DNA of 64,000 nucleotides from Ascidia mentula (lineage: Eukaryota > Chordata > Ascidiacea > Phlebobranchia > Ascidiidae), in NCBI GenBank assembly GCA_947561715.1, contig OX387197.1, positions 9,297,001-9,361,000 on the forward strand, given 5' to 3'. The notes under the pieces were generated by a model that saw nothing but the letters and a program-made list of their open reading frames with translations, was not told where the DNA came from and made no database searches. Of the stretch, positions 34,899 to 49,800 are shown one piece after another. The position numbers and the translations under genes are program-made. Within the stretch, counting starts at the first letter, position 1; each line of letters starts with the position of its first letter.

Positions 34899-37800
34899 TT
34901 TGTTTACTAAATCTGCACTTCGGTGTCGGTGCAGCGCATTAAAAAAATTGCAGAGCAACTCACTAACTCACTATGGTGCAACCCCAAATAGGGTCTACTT
35001 CGATAGTTCATACAACCAAACAATCAAGTGTGGGAAGATTTAAGTGACTGGCAACAATTATGACACCACACGTATATGAACAGGTGTTGCCATGGCGCTC
35101 ATTCACTACAGAGGAAGTGATTGGTCGATTCACCGTCGACGCATCGCGTTGTCATCGGGACTCGGTAGTTATTACAAGCGTCGCTTCACATTGATGTGAA
35201 ATCACCCTCACGGTTTCCCCAATCAACCCGGGAAGCCCGTGGAAATTTGGGACCGTTGCCCTCAACGGTTCCAATCGCGATGACGCATCAATGGTTGTTG
35301 GTACGGCCCGTATTGCGACGTAAATATCAGTCGTGCGGCAAAAGTTTGGGATTTTTTTCGATGTCATCCGCCCGGCTGAACGATGAGTGCCGCAAAGTTA
35401 CGAAGTTACAATTGACAAACAAATCTGTTTTTTTTGCCCCTAATTATTTGATCCCGTTTGGTATGTTATTATTTATGAGTACATTTACTTCAATTGAACC
35501 AAAACAAATAAAAACACAGTGAAATCTGTTTTTAAATTTACGAACATATTTTTGACAACAAATTAATAATTTTAATTTAATGATTTTCACGCCACTCGGT
35601 TTAAAACTTTTCAAAACAAATATGCGTATTTTTTTTTCACAAAACAATCAACAATAAAAACATACAGAAAACAGACAGCGTACCTGAAGATCCAAAGCGC
35701 AACTTGGGGTTTTCTATTCGTTATCCCTTTCTTGGCAAACCTGGCATTTACGTAAAGTCGACTGCTTAATTTCACTCGGCGTCCTATCGCTCCGCGCTAT
35801 CAACAAGGAAAAAACAAAACTTGACCACGACGTTGCAGGTTTTCGTCTGGGCCACAACGACAGCCGAGCTCGTAATATTGTGATCTGACGCCAAGCGAGG
35901 TAGTCCTGATTTATTAGGAAGATTGAAGAAGAAGGAAGGCACTCTGATGCTTATTGTTTGCTCTCCTTTTTCTCCGTCGCGCCAGACGCCTTTTCTCTTA
36001 CTTCTGCCATCTCTCTCTCTCCCTCTCTCACCCAAGTCCGATTTGCCCCCGTTGTCGTGAACCAGGCGCGTATTAATTCAACACGTCCCTTGTGGGAGAG
36101 CTTTTACTTGAATATCGTTATTCGCCCTTTATCTTCCAGGACCCTCCCCTGCGACCGGGTATCATTGAAACAAACCAGCTTAATACGCTCTTTAACCCAT
36201 ATACGCCACGAACAATGACATATCGCTAAACTCCCATCGTTGCTGCACCGAAGCTCTGCAGTAGCACGCAAAAAGCATCACAAAGCAGCAGGTGGACAGG
36301 GATTATGTGTGCCTTCGAGGAGTTTTGACATCAATATATATTTGCCAATTTTTAAAAACAGGGTAATCGCTGACTGAGGCCAAACCCAAAAAAGCGCGCA
36401 AGAGTCCTGGCAACTTTCTCGCGTTATCTTTGCAAAAGACAAATGTTAAGACAAGCGTCTATTCAACCTTTCGACACCCGTTGTATCGTCTTGTGGACAA
36501 TCTACGGTGTCAACTGACGTATACGAATCGCAAATTTAACCAGAGTTTAGGCCCCGAAATCCGCAAGGCCACTTCAAGTCAAATCAGAACAGATAAAAAT
36601 GGCTCCCTTGACGCCAGACCGTGTCTGCAAATTCAACAGATTGCGTTGCTTGATTTTTCTGGTTATATTATCACAACTTGACAAATCGAATCTAAATGCT
36701 TCAAAAATTCTACAATTGGAGAAAAACTATCGCTACCAAAGAAATTTTATAAGAGAGAGAATTATTAACCCGTAATAGAATACAAACCACGACATTCCGG
36801 CTAAGCTACAGCCCACCTATGGTAACGCACACGACTCTTCCGACAAAACCGATACAAAGACACGTACACAAACAGAGAAGTTGATCGCTGATACCAGTTC
36901 TCACGCGCGCTCTCCCCTTCACAGACATCACGCCGCGCGAACATGAACTTGTGCTCTTGTTTGTTTGTCCGCACAGGCCATTACCAGGTTGTAGCTGTCT
37001 TCTGTGCGACCACAAATGCGCGCCGAATCGTCGGACCATCTTGTCCGTCGACGCCAAGCCACAGCCCCACTTCACAGCGCAGGGGAAGGCTGGTGCGGAT
37101 AGGCCCCTATCTTCACTGAGTATTGCGCACTTTTACAGGTAGGTGTCACGGGGTCGCGGTGGTAATGCACATCGCCTTTACTTCGTCTAGCTCGTGCTTG
37201 GGTAAGCGCAATTTGCGGGCAATTTATCCGCCGTGAACTTGGCCCTTTTAGCGCGGTGCTCACTGTCTCGCTCGGGGCCACACGTATAGCGTCGGCCTCC
37301 CGCGGTTTGGAACAGTGACAAACCTGCGGCTTGGCTTACCCGCAGACAAAGGTGCATCTTCCACCGACCGCAAGCGGGGAGAAACAATCCTGCCTCGGAA
37401 CAAGCAGAGCTAAAAGCTTGCTCGCCCTCTTATCCCACTAACCGCAAAGATACGCCCAGGAAAGGTGAACATAACATAAACAGTGCAGTCGTGCCTGTAT
37501 CAGGAAGTTTACCGACAATACATGAGCAAACAAAGAGGGCATGCCAAGTTTACTGCTCGCTCTTTTGAAAACATGAAACGCGACAAGTCTTCATTTTTTG
37601 TGGACCTATGTAAGCTCAGCAGGTTGTGCGGGCAATATGCCAAGATGAACTGTATTCTGGCGTCAGTGCCAGAGAGTGGGCTTTCGCGAGTAACCCAGCG
37701 CGGCGACCCCTTTGTAAGTGGATCGTTGAAACAGGGGACGGCGAATCTTGCTGGATCGGTGCCAACGCCTTACGCCGCTGGGGTATCGCTCCTCGCTTGT

Positions 37801-40800
37801 AAAGAAAGGCGAGTTTTGTTTTCCAATACCTGCAGCTTGCAGCAGTTAATTAAACTTTGTGTGCGGCGGGAGTGCAAAACTACTGTTCCCGGGTAAGTCA
37901 CGCAGCAGTCTTTCGGCTTATGTGACGGGCGAAAGTTTGGTCAGATAAGCTAAGGGACCGGTATGACGGATTACCTGTCTTCGATCGCAGTTGGAATCGC
38001 GTCATCATAGCTTTCTCTCGCGGCCAAAACGTTTCGCCCCGACCCCGGCAAAATTACAATGCGGCAAATGTGCGTCGCCGGGGTTCGCGCACAAAAGCGC
38101 GCTCGAGTGCTTACTGATCATGCCCCAATATTGGGTTGTGTCGCCGCCGAGGACCGTTGTCATTATCTGATCATTTGCGAGTTTTTTAAGTCGCCAAAAA
38201 TCACAACTTCCCAAGATCTCCACCTGTTTAAACGGCCTGTGTCGAGGCGTGCGTCTTTGTGCTTCGCGCGACGAACGAAAACATGCCGAGGTCAATGGAA
38301 ACGGTTTTTAATGTCGTCGTGCGGGATGGGGTGATATTGTGCCGACGTGCCGTTCGGACAAAACGCCGATTTACGCGCTTGTGATAATCGTGTGACCTTT
38401 GTAAACCGTCGAGCGGACCACTCGTAGTCAGAGGCAGGGGGTGGCCAATACGCAAACGGTGCCCGATGAACTCTCACTGGTCGAGGCAGGTTTCAACGAG
38501 CACAAGGCGCGATAGCGCGAGCAAACATCGCGTATCTCCGAATCCGGGATTAAGCACGGGTCAACCTAACACTTGAAACAATTATCTGATCACTCTTCCT
38601 TACGCGAATGTCCCCACGACATTCCTTTCTCCGCACAGGACAGAGGACATTGAATCGAGCCACGTCCCTACTTGAATATTATCGAGGCATCGCGAACCAG
38701 ACGTTATCGTTGTAGCGGGCGCTTTTAAAGGAGGGGAAGCGTATTCCTTCACATGTGTAAGACTATTTTGTGTTGAGACGCGTCACATCTCTCGCGGAAA
38801 CGCGCCTTGAAGGGGGACACAATACAATCATCAACACCACTCGAGTACTTGGTTGTTTGAATTGGATTGCCAGTTCCCAGCATCCGATGCTCGCCGTTAT
38901 CATTCAAAAACCGAACGATATTTTTACAGGTTCCCCTGGCGCGATGGGACGCCTCCGTTTAAAAGTGGAGCATCTGAGGAAGGCGCGGCGTAAAAACAAC
39001 GCACGCTGCATTGCGACGCCCCGGTCTAACACTTATAGGGAATCAGTCGAACGGGGGAAAGCCTTGAAAGTTGTCGAAAAGACGGATGTACGGGCCGAGA
39101 CCCAACCGTCGGCGATCGGCCGTTCCTGGCACTGTCGTGAGAATGTCGGAAGGAAAATCGGGCCCTGGCGAAGCTTCGCGATGGACCGGGTGGGCATTTT
39201 AATCGCTTCCCCCAACCGACCCGGAAACTGATGAAGCGCCTGTCGACGGTTGCGGGAAGCAATTGCGTTGTTTTGTCAAATGTTCCCTTCCCAAAAATGC
39301 GCAATTGACAGCCTCTGGTACCATGAACATACCCGGTTTTAAGAAAACGATCAACGCAGATGCGTGCATTTCGGATATTGGTTCGACCCTGTAGTTCGGG
39401 TCCGGTTATGGAGGCTTCGCGCTGTGCGGCGTGTTATTTTTACAACAGGTGCGATATTGCTGCGAGAGAGGGTTCTTGCCCGAAGCCGACTTCTGATCAG
39501 TCGAACGTGTGAAATCCCCACTTAAATGTCGATCGTGAAGTGGTAGATAATAGAAACGCTTTTATCCGGGTCGTACCTGCACAATTCGCACAGCAACATT
39601 GCATGCCAACAAAAGCTTACGTTGTGATGATGACGTAAATCGTGGCATATTTCGAAATATTTTCAATGAGTAAGCACAACTGAAGTATCTCAAACCCTTA
39701 TAACTGTCAGGCATGTAACGCAACATGTTTGCACCGGGTTGGTTGCTGAAAAGGTCAAGCAGACAATTGTCAGTGTTACCGTTGGTGCCAATACACTGAC
39801 GCATGCGCAACGCGACCTGGGGGCCAGAATAATCCCTGCAAGGGGGGAGAGGGCACGATGACCCGTGCGTGTCTTGTCTATTTGCCGAAAAGATCATTTC
39901 TGGCGCGTTGTGTTGCTCAGCGCACAAAGACCTTTTCCAGACCAGCGCTTGACCTTCACAACTCTATACACGACCCCACACGTGGGAAAGTGTATGTAAG
40001 TCCGTTGCTGAACGAAATTAACTTTTTTATATTAGTGAATAGTTGCATCCTACGTCCCGACAAAAACTCATTTTGATGAATTGTTTGGCATGGAAAAATC
40101 TTGAACAAACAATTCTACGTATAATTTAAGTGTTAATCTATGGCATACTTTATTCACCACAGCATAAATTCAAATTGTTATAGCAACACAAATTACTGCA
40201 TACTGATTTTAGCTTAATAACATTTTTTTTAAAAAAAGGTGAGTGGTTATATGCGGATTCGACCCACTGTCCCACAGGTGATATGTCACCTTTAATTGGC
40301 GAGCACCTGATTTTATCTACGTAGGTTTATTTGAAAACGTTCGATCATCCGCCCCTCGCATGACAATTAGCGACACTGCATGATACCATGTATAGATCCA
40401 GGACATGTGGTGGCTGTTTTTGGGTAACCACGTTTTTGCGTCGTGCGTTGCGCAAGCGCGAGCAGGTGTTATCAAACCTCACTGTGCAACCCCTCCACGT
40501 ACAATGCCCGGCGTTCGGCGAAATATACTTATTGCAATCAAGGACCCGCTTCTGCGAATCGAGGAAATTTTCTTGGGCGTACTGTCGGCCGCGCGGTCTT
40601 ATAAATCAACGTAAGTTAGTCGTGGTACCAAACAAAAGGCCTAAGTTATATTTATTTTCAATTGCCTAAGGTCTGGATAAACTCGGGGATTTCATGTAGC
40701 TTGCGTAATGGGATGCCAAATTTAGTCCAAACCAGCATCCAAAGGGAGCAACTCTTGGAATAAAAAGGAAGAAATAACCGAAAAGGACTTACGTTCTAAC

Positions 40801-43800
40801 TTTTCGTCTTACAGTCCTTCGCTAGCGCTCTCTTGAAGGCTGTCAAAGCGAGGGCGTGCATTTCTCAGCAGTGAAAAGTACGTTCCGGAGATTTTCTATT
40901 TCCCGTGCTGGCTCGAATGTAACACCAAGTCGCGCAAAAATTCATTAACCATGTGCGGGTAATTCAATGCCAGAACAACTCACCAACGGCCAGAAACACT
41001 TTGCCGCGCCGATATTTTAGTCACGTGTCCTTTTGAAATAAATTTAAAAGAAGTTGAAACTTCGCGAAGCCACGTGGTTAACCGGTCATTCCAAGCCCTG
41101 CCAAGTCTCCGGCCAGAATAAACGTTGCTGCACTTGGACCTTTTGTCCTATGAAGAAATTAAACGACCGTTCAGGGCAAATATTTGTTGTGTAGTGAAAC
41201 AATTGTGGTCAATAATTAATTCACGAGTGTTGGAACTGCGTTTTCCCTGGCAGGAATTCACGTCAACTATCCCGTAATGTAAATATTATGCGCGTTGTGT
41301 CGTCGAAAAGAGTCATCTTAACTGAATTGCAATCTGTCATGGCCACACGCCATGGAAATAATAATAATTTACGTCAAATGGTTTTGGGGAATGTCTCTTT
41401 TCAGCATTGACAAACAAAGACATTCGCGGTCAAAACTGGGGCAGCGAAAGTGACCGATAAAATATCTTGACCCGGTAACAAATGCCACAGAGCTCACTGG
41501 GACTTCGTACAACTCCTAATCTGGCCAATGTCATTATTTGTGTTCGTGGGGCGGATTACGCGCTTTCGGGAGCTCGAACAATCTGAGTTGGAACATAATA
41601 TCGGATCAATGCCGCTGTGCACTTAATTGTTATTACAATTGCCGCGAGAATCTCGGCTCGGCCAAAAACACCACGTGATGCTGCCAGATCGTTGCCTTAT
41701 TGTGTGAATGCAAGTTGGCAACAGACATGAGATATTGCACTGATTTCTCTTTTAATCGTGAGGTGGGTGCCCGCAGACAGTGACAACAGACTCCAAGTGT
41801 TATGAGAATTCTTATCGTCGCCGAGGCCCTCGTTGGCGTACGACGGACGTTCCCAAAACATATGAGCCATGTTTGGATAAACATGGTGATTGCGCTCGCT
41901 ACTGGGACAGATTGCATCCTCGTTCCAATGCTCAAACCACACTTACAGGCTTACGTTTTTTATTCCAATATTCTATGCTCGACACGTGTGTCCCCGTTGC
42001 GAAGAATTTATTGTTGGCATCACATCAGTTTAATCCAGTGATTTTCAACAACTTATGGTCCGTGATTCACCTATTGTGCTTTTCAAAGCCTGTGGTCCCT
42101 TGACCATCAACAAAAAAATGATGTACAAAAAACAAGGAAAACTATACAACAGAGACAACGCAACAAAGATTGTTATCAGTGATGAAACAGCAAACAATAA
42201 ACAGATAACATTGTGGTGTCTCACGTTGCGAATGGCGCAAGGCAAGGCCAGGTACAATTCATATTAAACATTCAGTTTTAACTACATAGCTCACGAATTT
42301 GGCATTTGCTTTCGACCCCGGAGAACATCACATAACAACCCGAGAGCCATACTTAGGCCATTGTTGACAAACCTTGGTTTAAGCAGATCCGTAATTATGA
42401 GACAACCATGGCATGCGTGTAACCAACAAGGAAACCTGATGTCACAAAACGATTTTTGCCCACAAACCCCATGGTACCAGGATTCTGTTCTCTGGCGATT
42501 TGGGAACTCTTCGGGGGTGAAGGCATGTTGTTTTTATCAAGTGATTGGGAGCACTTCATCTGTCCCTAAGTTCGCACGACGTTAATGCTCGATTCTAATC
42601 TGCGCCAGCATATTGCGGCCTCATTAGTCGAATCAGACTTCGGGCTTCGTTCGATAACTTCATCGTGGGGCTTTTAAGCATATTGCGTAATCGCCATATT
42701 CGCCGTTGCGCTAAAACAATACGCCGTATTCGGGCCACGCGCTTACTGGATCACAAGATGCCATAATCCGGCCAGCGAGCCCCCGGTGTCGTCGGACTGC
42801 TTGTCGTTTGCGCCTAATTGGCCGCGCACAAAGAGTGGCGATTGATTTTGTTTGGCAGCAAAGCTTTGGAGATTACCAGGGGCTTTCATATCTTTATTTG
42901 CATTATAGGCGAGGGTAATCTCTTGCGAACTAGGATTGTGTGATGAGAACGAGGAGAGTGCCAAGTCGATATGAGCAACGACGCGATGTGATTCGCATAC
43001 TCCTTTAAGCTCTATACTGCCGTTAGCGGCAAATAAGCAGTGCTGACATGGGACCAAATGCGTTTGCCTCTTTGACAAACAAATGCAGGAAAGTTACCCT
43101 AATTAAAAGCACTTCACAACGTCATTGGAATAACATCATTTGTGATGCATTGATTAATCTAAGCCTGGTTTAATAGTTTGCAACAAAAAGTGCGAACACC
43201 TTTATGTTCTCTTACGAGTTTTAATATCGGTACTTCAGTACTTTAACAAATCAATGGGTGGCGGAAAAAGATATTGGACATTACATTTTGTGCAATTTAC
43301 TCACAATGTTCAGCAAAAAGAAAATATATACCAACATCGTTACATTACAAATGCACTTACAAAGTAATGTAGCGAAAGAATTAACATTACAGCCTATACC
43401 CAAAGTCATTTTTGTAAGTTCCAGCAACGATGGAAGGGGTTCGGCTTACGCGTTTACGCGTTTACGCTGATTCATGCAATCCTTTGCAGAAGTCGTCTGG
43501 CTACGTGATAGATTTGCTCTGAGACAATTCGTCCTGAGTTGCTGAGCTACTTGTTCCCTGCGACTTCCGAAGTTGCGAAAGGCGCGGTTGGGATACGAGG
43601 AGCCCTCCACGTCGCACTCGATTCTGTGCAAACACTCGCCCGTTTCCGGATCGCTCGTTACGCGGGATGCGCCGCTAATTTATCCAATTCTGGATTCCGT
43701 GTCGCCACGCAGACAATTACCGAACCCTCTCCTACATTCGCGGCGCCGCGCTCCCCCCACCCCCCTCACTTCACCTACATCAACGGAGATAAGAGAATGA

Positions 43801-46800
43801 GTGGTGGAAAGTACGAGAAGATGATCCCGAACCGTTTTGCGGCGATCAGCGGTGCTCGACGAGAACCACCGAGCAAGTTTGGAGTGCACTACATGACCAG
43901 TGACAGTGGACAAGTGGCAGGGGTACCCAATTAGCGACAGACCCACTGGAACGAGAGGTAAACCGTCATGTCAGTCTTGGGGCATGGGTCTTCGGCGGAA
44001 TCTCCGCGCCCCTTCTTGAGAAATGCGGCACCGTGCCAGCGTGCTGACGCTCCAGCCGGCCAGGAAGTCGTTTGGACTTGACAATGGGGCTGATTAAACA
44101 CGCGCGGCGCTAATTGCGAATAAAAACCACTCGTTGCATTCATCCGACCGGCCCTTGACAACATCGCGAGCCGGGCCCGCAACAAGGCTGTAGGCGCGAC
44201 CAAGGGCAAGCGCACAGGTTGTTAACTGTTGCTCTTAAGGGCGGACAAGGAGAGTCTTCGGCTACATCTCCAGCAAAGACTTTCAATGAATAACCCGGTG
44301 ACGATACGTGCCTGACTGATGCGGAAACGCGTATCTAGAGTTGGGGCAATCGACCCGCACAACGACGACTCAAAACAGTATTTATAGCCGCGCATTACGC
44401 GCACCACTGTCTGTGCAACTTCCTAGGCAGGTCCGGCAAGCACCGTTTGTCGCAGGGGGCCGTCCTCTCAATTTCCGAAGTACAATAATAAATAGCGTCG
44501 GGCGCGACGGATCATCAAGTCAAGTGTTACTCCGCGAATCTCCAAGTTGAGTACCTGCCTTTAGAACACACGCCCTATCGTGCGCGACAAATGTCATTTT
44601 TGCGGGTCGGGACACTTGTTGCAGATAACCACATATTCGTGCCTGTGTGAATAAACAACCCATCTGTATGAACTGTCCTTCGTATTGGCTGGCACCGACG
44701 TTACGATGCGTCCGATTCCTGGCGTCCAAGTGGAAATGTCACGTTCTTGGCACTTCAAAATGGCAACAGAAGCTCGAACACGTCCAAAAGTATACTGACG
44801 AGACATCTGCGCCGATCCACCTCCTCTCACAAGAACGTGACTTTTACGCGGAATGGGTTGGACGACCTCACCACGGGTACTTTCACAACCCACATTTATT
44901 CATCGAAACCAGGTAGCAGGCAATACCTTTCGCTTTTTTGCAAAAGAGCAGTTTACGTCAAAATGTCAAAATATTGCCCTAAATCTAGCCAAGGACGTTG
45001 TTTGTTTTATTTCCAAGCTCCGAACGCCATCTTTTCGCTCACAAATTGGGACAAGATAAAAAACAGAGCTATTAAACCGAAGTCGACTGGACCGCAAGTT
45101 TATAAACTTGGCTCGTGTTCTGATCATGACCTATCTCCATTCGTCGAAATGTCGCTGATCTGTTTTAGGAGGCAGCGATGGCGGATTCCCACGGCTGAGG
45201 GGAGACTAACAAGCGATGACAGACTCCGGGCAGCTGCGAGAGTTTAACCAAAGTACAGCTGCTGTGTGGCGCTCTCCTCCGACGCCCGACGACTCACCGC
45301 GACCTGCAAGGTCTTGGGAAGGATTGGCTCGACTAAATTAAGGCACATGCAATGACAAGCCATTGAGGCAATTTTCCGCGCGCGCTACCTATTCACATGC
45401 CACACGCTGACGTCACGGTCTGCCGAGAACATCTCCGGGCGCGTTGACCCGGATGCGGATTTGCGCACAGCGGGTCGTGTTTAAGATGTTAACTGGCATG
45501 GATGCGCGTGTCGCGAAGGCTATAGATGGCGGCGCTCAGGGCCGTTATCGCGCTCGTCCAAAGGTTGCCATAGCATTGAACTCGGGCGCGTCCTTTTTAC
45601 GTAGCTACGAGCATGGGAAAGCATACCCCCGGCCTAGGGAACCACGTATAAAATAGCTGCTGTACTTTTCGGGTGAAACATGGGACAAAACGTCCACTGG
45701 GGAAACACCCCCTTGAAGAATTCACAAACACTCAGAAATTCCACCCGGATTCACGAAAATTTTCTCATTGACGTAGCACGCACTCGCGTTGGTCCATTAA
45801 TAAATATAGTGGTGACCTGGCGTTGTTCGGGCTTCGCTCGTAGTAACGCTGTCAAGAAAGGAAGCTATTAGCACTCCTCGGAAGGACTGCTGGCAAGAGA
45901 ACAGTGAAAGACGGTGGCATTTGGAAGATATAATGGTGAGCAACAAGCCAACTCATTCCCGCATCCCCATCTCGACATCTGCACGGGTGCGCGCGCTATT
46001 TATAGAGGGACCGAGCAAAGCCTAAAGAAGCCCTTGCTGCATCGATGACGTAAATGCGCCTCACACCTTGCGTTTGCACGCGAAATGGCCGGCGGTTCCC
46101 ACGAGATGAAAGTCCTCGCGCGAGATGCCAAAGCGGCGCAATTCTGGCGTGAGGACCGGAAGATATCACGTCGGGGTTGCGTCACTGGATCTTGCGATGC
46201 CCACTAATGCCAAAATATAGGTGGCAAAGAGTGTGCGTGAACCCCGCGCCAGCAGTGCCAAGGCGTGACAGAAAAGACGAGCCTACCATACCGGATGCAT
46301 TCGATGAGAGCAATAGCCCTCTCCAGTTACGCACGGGATGTCCGGATTTTCTTCATCTACAAAGCTTCACCCGGATACGCTGCAATTGTAGTGCTGACAT
46401 TCCGTCCATACACCAGCCGGCTTATGAGGCGATAGTTACCGATTTTTTGATGATACTGGTCCGACCGAACCTACGACAGTCAAGGGGTCAATCCGTTGGC
46501 CGCACCTTTGATCCGGAAGGACAGAACCGCTACAGACGCGAGGTCAACATCTAATCGACACGGGAGCATCGCTTTGCGGGATTTGCGGTGGAGAACTTGG
46601 CAGCAAAGTGGGCGCTTAACGCACGCTCTGACCCAATGACTTCTGTCCCGTCCGCGATAACGAAACAGCACAAAGCGATTGGGCTAATTATAACGTCCAT
46701 TGCAGAGACGTGGCTTCTTCTCACACAAAATAAAATATGTGCACAAAACAAAAACTCCGCTGATTTGGTAATTACGAATTTCAATAAAAGTATCGTACAA

Positions 46801-49800
46801 AAATTCTGGCAACATCGGTAAGAAGCACAGCCACAGCGATGAAGTAGCGCGTTTGCACAACGGGGTTTGCCCGCTAAACATCGATGCGCGAAGTCACACT
46901 TACCCTGAATAGTGAAAGCCGCCAAGGAAAATATTAGACATCGCCTGTGCAAACAGCCGGCGATCCTGACTTACGCACGCAGCGCGGGGGCTTCTTTTGA
47001 TGTTGGTCTATTCATGAACCTGACACTGTTAAAAGTCGCACCCGGTCGGCAATTGTTCTCCATCCCAAAATTTGGTTGTCGTGATTTTGGGTGGCGCGAG
47101 AATGGAATCGTCGAACCGACGCGCGCACCAAGCCCCCATCTTCAATATTGACGCGATCAATGCGTGCGGAGCGCCTCGCGAACAGCCGTTAAATTGTTTC
47201 TTTTCAACATCTCACACCTGAGCAATGTTTCACCTACGTCACAAAACTCATCTTGAACAGAAATGCTGTTTTTTTAAAAATCAGTGGCAAAAAATCAAAT
47301 GTTGTTGAAACGAAAACAATTTTCCTATGATGCAATCATCCGATATTCGGCATTTTCAATGTGCAACATTTTCCGAAAAACAATCATTTTCGCTTTACAA
47401 ATTGATCCCCAATCATGGAATTATCTGAGTGGGCAGAAAAGTTACCATTTGAGTTCCCCAGAGACGAACTGACATACTGTCAGTTAAATTTTTCACGACA
47501 TAAACAGTGCGGTCTTGAGCACACATCAGAAGCATGTTCAGGGTTATTTCGTGGTATCCAAAGCCCAACCCACAAACACGACCGAAACCTTTCAAATTTG
47601 ACCCCAGTGAAAAACGAAACGAACATTCCAGCAAGTGCTTAATAGGTTGTCGATCCTTTGCCAAAACGTTTAACCTAATTAGCGCAGCTGCGTTCCGCCT
47701 ATCATAACAAATCAAAGCGACTTCAATTGATCAGCGAAAAGGAAACCTTTTTGGACACCTGCTGCAATCACGCGTCGAAAGCCGATGCTGCGTGGTTGCC
47801 AAGCAACAGGAAGGATATGAAAGAACATGTACGCGACTTTACCGTGACGCAGATATGAATTTGTTAAAGACGTAAGCGATAGTGGCCTTTTGTGTTGAGA
47901 ACTCATGAAACGCGTGGACAAATTAACACGTAGAAGCGAGCTGTTTGATGTTCCTTTGGGCGGATCGCACACCTTGGCTTTGCACAAAGACATTTACCCG
48001 GTAAAAAGTCCTAATCGAAATATATAATTAGTCGCACGTGCGAGTTCTAGAACAACAATTCACTGAGACGTTAATTTGTTGATTGACACCATATTAACAT
48101 TACTTATCGTGTATAAGAAACGTAAATATTTTCAGGTAGATTTTATGCATACACTTGGGTCTGCTCTAATTAGAGTCTTGACTTGAAAACCCGCCCTGGT
48201 TGGTTGAGCAAATTGCTGGCACAACTTGAGCTAATGTCTCAATACGCAAGGTTAATTACAAAAATATTTTGTATGAGAAACAGATTTGTTTATTTCAAAA
48301 GCAAATTTAATAGTTTGCTTCCATAGGAATTCGCAAAAAATAGGAAAATATGGACATGTCATTGAAATAAAGCACTTAAGATGCAAAGCTCAAAATTTGA
48401 ACCAGTTTGTAAACGAAAAAACATCCAAACACACCATGCTTAAGCGTGTGCAAAATGAAAAACATGTTACCGTTACAACAGAACTTGAATTTCAAAAATA
48501 TAGCGAACAAATTAATTTTGCGTCGTTGAGCCCCGCGAGACCTATACACAAGGACTTTAAATCCACGATTTAAAAAGGTGTTCGCCATTTATTGGAATCC
48601 TCGTGTCTCTTTTATCATTGTACGATATTTTTCCGTTGAAAAGACAATAAAAAAACTCGCAGCCCCACAGCAAGCAAACGCTGATTTGTCTTGAACCAAC
48701 ACCACCGGGTAAAAGTCAATACTCACAACAAGAGAGTCGCCCGAATCGCGCGAGCATGGCCAACGACCGCAGTTGATCGATTTCAACGTTTTTATTAATC
48801 TGTGAAGTTGATAATGTTTATCCACGGGGGCAGAGAACTTCATCCGAGCCGATGGCTGTTTGTCCGTGACAACGCACATGCACAGGATGAAAGGGAGCAC
48901 CCCGAAGCATGGGTATGTTTGTGGTGGTGTAGACGAGGAGCGCGGTCGGCTTCTTCGCACGCAGCCGGGCGAACGGCGTGCTTGCTTTGCGACAAAGTCA
49001 CGGACTTCTCTTTGTCTTCAACTTAAACCGCCGTGGCAAGACAACGGCAACGGCAGAAGTGATGAACTCCACGCCCTGACCGCCTCCATTATGCTCCCTT
49101 GCCGGGGAAGCAACCTGAACCTGAGGGACGAGGCTGATCTACAAACAGCGTCCAAAGTTCATATATGGGAGTCGGGGTGTGTGGAAACAGCCGGAGGCAT
49201 TTGTCACTCATCCCCGGGAGCAACAATTCGACCAACGACCAAATCGGCCCATTGTCACGTTTGAATATCTTCACCGAAAGAGTCCTGTTTGATTGATCCT
49301 CGCAGGCCTGTTCAGACGCCGATATTGGTCAAAAGGAACACTCAAGTCCTCGGCGCGCGCCACGTTTCATGACGGCCGGGAGTCTGGTCCATCTCAAAGA
49401 CTCATCGACATTAATCAAGAAGTGCCCGCATGCTCGCACCTGTGGACGTGATCTCGGCAAACAAAGCGTTACTCTTGACGGGGCATCCACGATCCTTCCA
49501 GGAGCGCACAATAAGCGGCGGTTTAATGTCAATGCAAAGTTTGGGGAGAAGCGCCGGTCGTGATCTCCCACCACGTTGGCGGCGACTTTATTGTGGTTTA
49601 TAAGCGCCCAAAGTGACTGTCAGTGTCGAAACACGATTAATGACGCTTTTGTGATTGATTTTTTGCCACACCTGAATGCATCTATACACCAAGTTATGAT
49701 GGTTTATTCAGAATTCGACCGACCGGAATTCGCAGAATTACATCTTGAGTTATTTATATGCTGTCAACATCAATATGTACTAAGCATAAAAAAAGCACAA

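Noticed and set aside
37483-37896. 137-codon frame in the gene desert
   Set aside because: GC-rich patch, no ATG start, no domain or splice signals with a partner exon.
40248-40290. gcggattcgaccc, resembling a tRNA T-loop
   Set aside because: Flanking bases do not pair into a T stem and no A-box or acceptor stem is present.
44747-45247. 166-codon frame in the gene desert
   Set aside because: Starts at a non-ATG codon; sequence looks random; overlapping frames are open too.
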